This document shows positions 62,501 to 64,000 of a DNA stretch of 64,000 nt, piece after piece. Source of the DNA: Flavobacterium urumqiense (GTDB lineage Bacteria > Bacteroidota > Bacteroidia > Flavobacteriales > Flavobacteriaceae). The notes below the pieces were generated by a model. It searched no databases. It was given only the letters and a program-made list of their open reading frames with translations, and had not been told where the DNA came from. The DNA lies in NCBI RefSeq assembly GCF_900108015.1, contig NZ_FNVP01000001.1:248001-312000 (forward strand), written 5' to 3'. Position 1 is the stretch's first letter. Every line of letters begins with the position of its first letter. The translations under genes and the position numbers were made by a program.

Positions 62501-62780
62501 AACCACTAATAACCAAACTCTTACAAACAGCATTTGCATTAATTGTAACGGTTAGTCCCGACGGTATAACTACATCGTGAATATTTGTAGGCACCAAATT
62601 TAAGGACCAATTCGCAACACTATTCCAATTTCCTGAAGTATTCGCGATAAAAGTATTCGTTTGCGCACTCAAAACATTCGAAAACAGACAAACAAACAAA
62701 ACCATCAAAAACAAACAAATTGCTTTTGATGGTTTTAATGTTAACAAACTTATTTTAAAATTAGAGTAATTTTTCTTCAT
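59595..62780 (-). CDS. Large T9SS-secreted surface protein with beta-repeat region
   Basis: 1061 residues. A long signal peptide (ending near NVLSAQ, residue 40) is followed by TNTFIANTSGNWNSVANW, a start common to flavobacterial adhesin-like proteins. Residues 60-600 form repetitive parallel-beta units rich in N, T, G and I (such as NLTVSGNVTVNSGAIF and GNWTNNGTF). A globular region follows, and the C-terminal T9SS type A sorting domain runs from about 985 to the end (VFDLLGRKVFDKEA ... ISKKVIF). It is probably displayed on the cell surface in adhesion or matrix functions; no enzymatic motif is seen. Confidence 0.88.
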   Translation of the reverse strand: MKKNYSNFKISLLTLKPSKAICLFLMVLFVCLFSNVLSAQTNTFIANTSGNWNSVANWSLNLVPTNIHDVVIPSGLTVTINANAVCKSLVISGSIIVGSNNTDRNLTVSGNVTVNSGAIFKSAGNGGNSLTIGGNLVNNGTFDMNINAADTDVNFNGTLDQTISGVGTTMDFNSLTLTNTSAFVINRDINIDKNWTNNGKTVSGLGIVTLTGTGSILGTAVTAFPNLTITGTIIQGINTTVRGDFKLTAGTFQLNNATSYSLTILGNYLQTAGVFNFNAGISGTSTMNVAGNFTNSGAAASIKTSGAGAPNGNIIFNGSTLQVLNIPTTAASAFVNYIINTASNVALSSNLLLTGENTTNRKSQVIIAGILDLGAYTVNAATTFPNGAAFTLNSGATIITANATGIDGSISSTNITRSFSIGANYVFNGTASQITSSGMPITVSNLTMSNTAGVTLGQATTITNNFSNTTGSKANLGNFTHNVAGNWTNNGTFTAGTSTINFNSTITGKTISGTISGAAGQFYNLTFNGVGGGWIINSNLDVANTLTVTNGAVSMNGIMTVAGTTSSSFTVASPAILSFENNASLLQSGYTGTNNPSNINVKKNSTPIINDDFTYWSSPTSANQTSGAQTLLNFSPNAQLDKFSIFDNDWANVNAATTIFTPGIGYAIRSPEGISAIIPAAMPFQFTGVPNNGAIAVPVTAITDAFGPAGLRLIGNPYPSALDADAFIDANIVGLGTINKTITGTLYFWTHNHSLTGNNYSATDYATYTKLGGTGTVGVLTGIGNKNVPTKFIASGQGFFVEVDATGTVTFNNAMRSAVNNANTNFYKIASKKTESLQSHRVWLNLTNNSENFSQALVGYAAEATNLYDPGYDGTSFGGETYGLYSLLGKDELTIQARALPFIDTDIVPLGYTINAAGNAVITIDHVDGIFLNDQKVYLEDKLLNIIHDVKSSPYNFSSAAGTFNDRFVLRYTGKTLGTKDFDLNENTVLVAKDRNELKIKSQQENIKQITVFDLLGRKVFDKEAIDTNEFRTSNITVKKQMVVVKVTLSNGQVISKKVIF

Positions 62781-63279
62781 ATATTATTGTATTAATATTT
62801 CTTAGCGCCAAATCCATTAAAATTAAATTGATTTTTTATCAAAAAAAAATAGGAAATTAGCTAATGTTGCAATATCGGACCATTTTTTAAATAACACCTA
62901 ATGTAACCGACGAAGTGCACAAAAATCTGTTGAAATACACTATTAAATAGAAATTTACTTCGTTTATAAATACAGAAGTTTCGCAATCCTGATGTCTTTC
63001 TTAGTAAATAGCTGTTCTTTTTGATATTTAACCATTCCTTAATAATAAAAAATAATATTTGTTCAACGAAGCCTAGATATGAAGTTGTTATTTCTGTACT
63101 CTCAAAACCAATTTTTGATAAATAATATTCTTAAAAGAAAGCAAGACTAAACTCTCTCTATTTTTAATAAATAGCACTTATATTTAAAACAGAAAAATTA
63201 TGATTCTAATTTTTCTAAATTAATATTTCCCAAACTTTTCTCGGCTTTTTACAAATTTCAATTTAAAATATTTTTTAAA
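62781..63279. other. Non-coding AT-rich interval between two surface-protein genes
   Basis: About 500 bases, very AT-rich, without a coding-like ORF, exact TAnnTTTG promoter or RNA gene that I can see. Confidence 0.5.
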
Positions 63280-63327
63280 TTGAAATAAAAAAATACCCTC
63301 GATATTTGAAATCGAAAGGGCATTTAT
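63280..63327 (-). terminator. Probable terminator of the right-edge surface-protein gene
   Basis: Minus strand: TGCCCTTTCGAT pairs imperfectly with ATCGAGGGTA (a small bulge), followed by a run of seven T's. Confidence 0.6.
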
Positions 63328-63350
63328 GTAAAGTAGCATTAAATATTCTT

Positions 63351-64000
63351 CTAGTAAATAATTTTCTTGGTGACTGTTTGTCCATTTTGTAATATAATTT
63401 TAACCAATAAGGCTTGGTGATTCGATACCAAATTAGAAATAAGAAATTCTGTTGTATTAACATTCATTTTTTGATAAATTAGTCTTCCCAATAAATCATA
63501 AATCTGCACTTTATCAATCATTTCAATCGAAGAATTTAGTTTTATTTGTTTGTTTTTATTAGAAACAAAAACTGTGTTGCTTAATTTATCAAAATTATTA
63601 GTTCCTAAAGTTTTACCTGTATTTTTAAATCGCAGCACGAACCGATCATTAAAGGTACCTGCTTGTGAACTAAAATTATATGGAGCTATTTTAATATCGT
63701 GAATTATATTTAGGACTAAATCCTCTAGGTAAACACTTTGTTGTTTATCAAATATTCCATCAACATGATCAATGCTGATTGATGTATTACCGGCGACATT
63801 TACAACATAACCAACAGGAATAGTGTCTGTATTATCAAATGGCAACCCTTTAGCTTGAATAGCTAAAATACGTTTTCCAATCAAACTATAAATCGAATGT
63901 TGATCTCCGTCAAAAGACATCCCATCAACACCAGGATCGTAATCGTTTGTAGCCATGGACGAATAGCCCATCAATGCCTGACTAAAATTCTTTGAATTAT
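63351..64000 (-). CDS. T9SS-secreted surface protein, C-terminal part (truncated by window edge)
   Basis: The frame is open to the right edge (about 216 codons) and ends at 63351. It aligns throughout with the last 220 residues of the neighbouring 1061-residue protein: SQALMGYSSMATNDYDPGVDG against SQALVGYAAEATNLYDPGYDG; SIDHVDGIF; IKIAPYNFSSQAGTFNDRFVLR; and the sorting-domain end GQTVTKKIIY. Hence it is a tandem paralog carrying a T9SS type A domain. The N-terminal part lies outside the window. Confidence 0.88.
   Translation of the reverse strand, partial: NSKNFSQALMGYSSMATNDYDPGVDGMSFDGDQHSIYSLIGKRILAIQAKGLPFDNTDTIPVGYVVNVAGNTSISIDHVDGIFDKQQSVYLEDLVLNIIHDIKIAPYNFSSQAGTFNDRFVLRFKNTGKTLGTNNFDKLSNTVFVSNKNKQIKLNSSIEMIDKVQIYDLLGRLIYQKMNVNTTEFLISNLVSNHQALLVKIILQNGQTVTKKIIY

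Noticed and set aside
61267..62580. Plus-strand open frames inside the large surface-protein gene
   Set aside because: They are antisense to a clear coding region with repetitive Asn/Thr codons, which creates spurious Val/Leu-rich frames on the opposite strand.
1..64000. Search for CRISPR arrays, rRNA genes, intact transposases and phage structural genes
   Set aside because: None seen; no regularly spaced direct repeats with unique spacers, and no transposase or phage-like protein among the coding regions.

Overview
The window is low-GC bacterial chromosome from a member of the Bacteroidetes, almost certainly a Flavobacterium or close relative. The evidence is the fused MurF-alanine racemase, T9SS type A C-terminal sorting domains on secreted proteins, a full nuoA-N operon whose NuoG lacks the molybdopterin-fold half, TAnnTTTG-type -7 promoter elements ahead of many genes, and an absence of recognisable Shine-Dalgarno sequences. 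Most of the window is ordinary core chromosome.

Layout. 1-8.5 kb: murF-alr fusion (cut by the left edge), a membrane protein, an outer-membrane barrel, tRNA-Ser(GGA), a TatD nuclease / acyltransferase / asparaginase cluster and a retropepsin-like protein. 8.9-13.1 kb: sucB and sucA (2-oxoglutarate dehydrogenase E2 and E1). 13.2-18 kb: a barrel protein, a PhoD-type phosphatase, a prenyl diphosphate synthase, then a YceI protein and a TetR regulator. 18-23.7 kb: the TolC / adaptor / RND efflux pump cotranscribed with that regulator. 23.8-27.4 kb: a umuD gene broken by a stop codon, a secreted protein with a damaged C-terminus, a FrnE-like DsbA protein and a Gfo/Idh/MocA oxidoreductase. 27.5-40.7 kb: complex I, nuoA to nuoN, all on the minus strand with one clear promoter and one clear terminator. 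40.9-44.8 kb: cold-shock protein, aspS, a TlpA-like thioredoxin and a MORN-repeat protein. 44.8-49.3 kb: an accessory stretch with a decayed sodium/solute symporter, mazEF-like toxin-antitoxin genes, a lipoprotein, a TPR protein, an RteC-like protein and a chimeric small protein, ending at the 3' side of tRNA-Leu(CAA). 49.6-59.5 kb: prs, rplY, pth, a T9SS metalloprotease, ribF, a pair of paralogous membrane proteins, bioB and a cupin/JmjC protein. 59.6-64 kb: two related large T9SS surface proteins, the second cut by the right edge.

The most informative non-coding signals are as follows. (1) A 28-bp inverted-repeat operator lies at identical distance from the -7 element in front of both the YceI gene and the TetR-efflux operon, which suggests a two-promoter regulon. 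(2) A dispersed intergenic hairpin element occurs three times (in sucA-sucB, nuoI-nuoH and after rplY). (3) A near-perfect 20-bp palindrome overlies the mazE promoter, whose predicted transcript would be leaderless. (4) A long, foldable leader precedes prs. Several genes (umuD, the symporter, the C-terminus of the 24.7-kb secreted protein) are damaged by in-frame stop codons rather than by insertions, so gene decay here looks recent. I found no CRISPR array, intact IS element, prophage or rRNA. I did not find a convincing wholly new multi-gene system; the shared operator and the hairpin family are the best leads.
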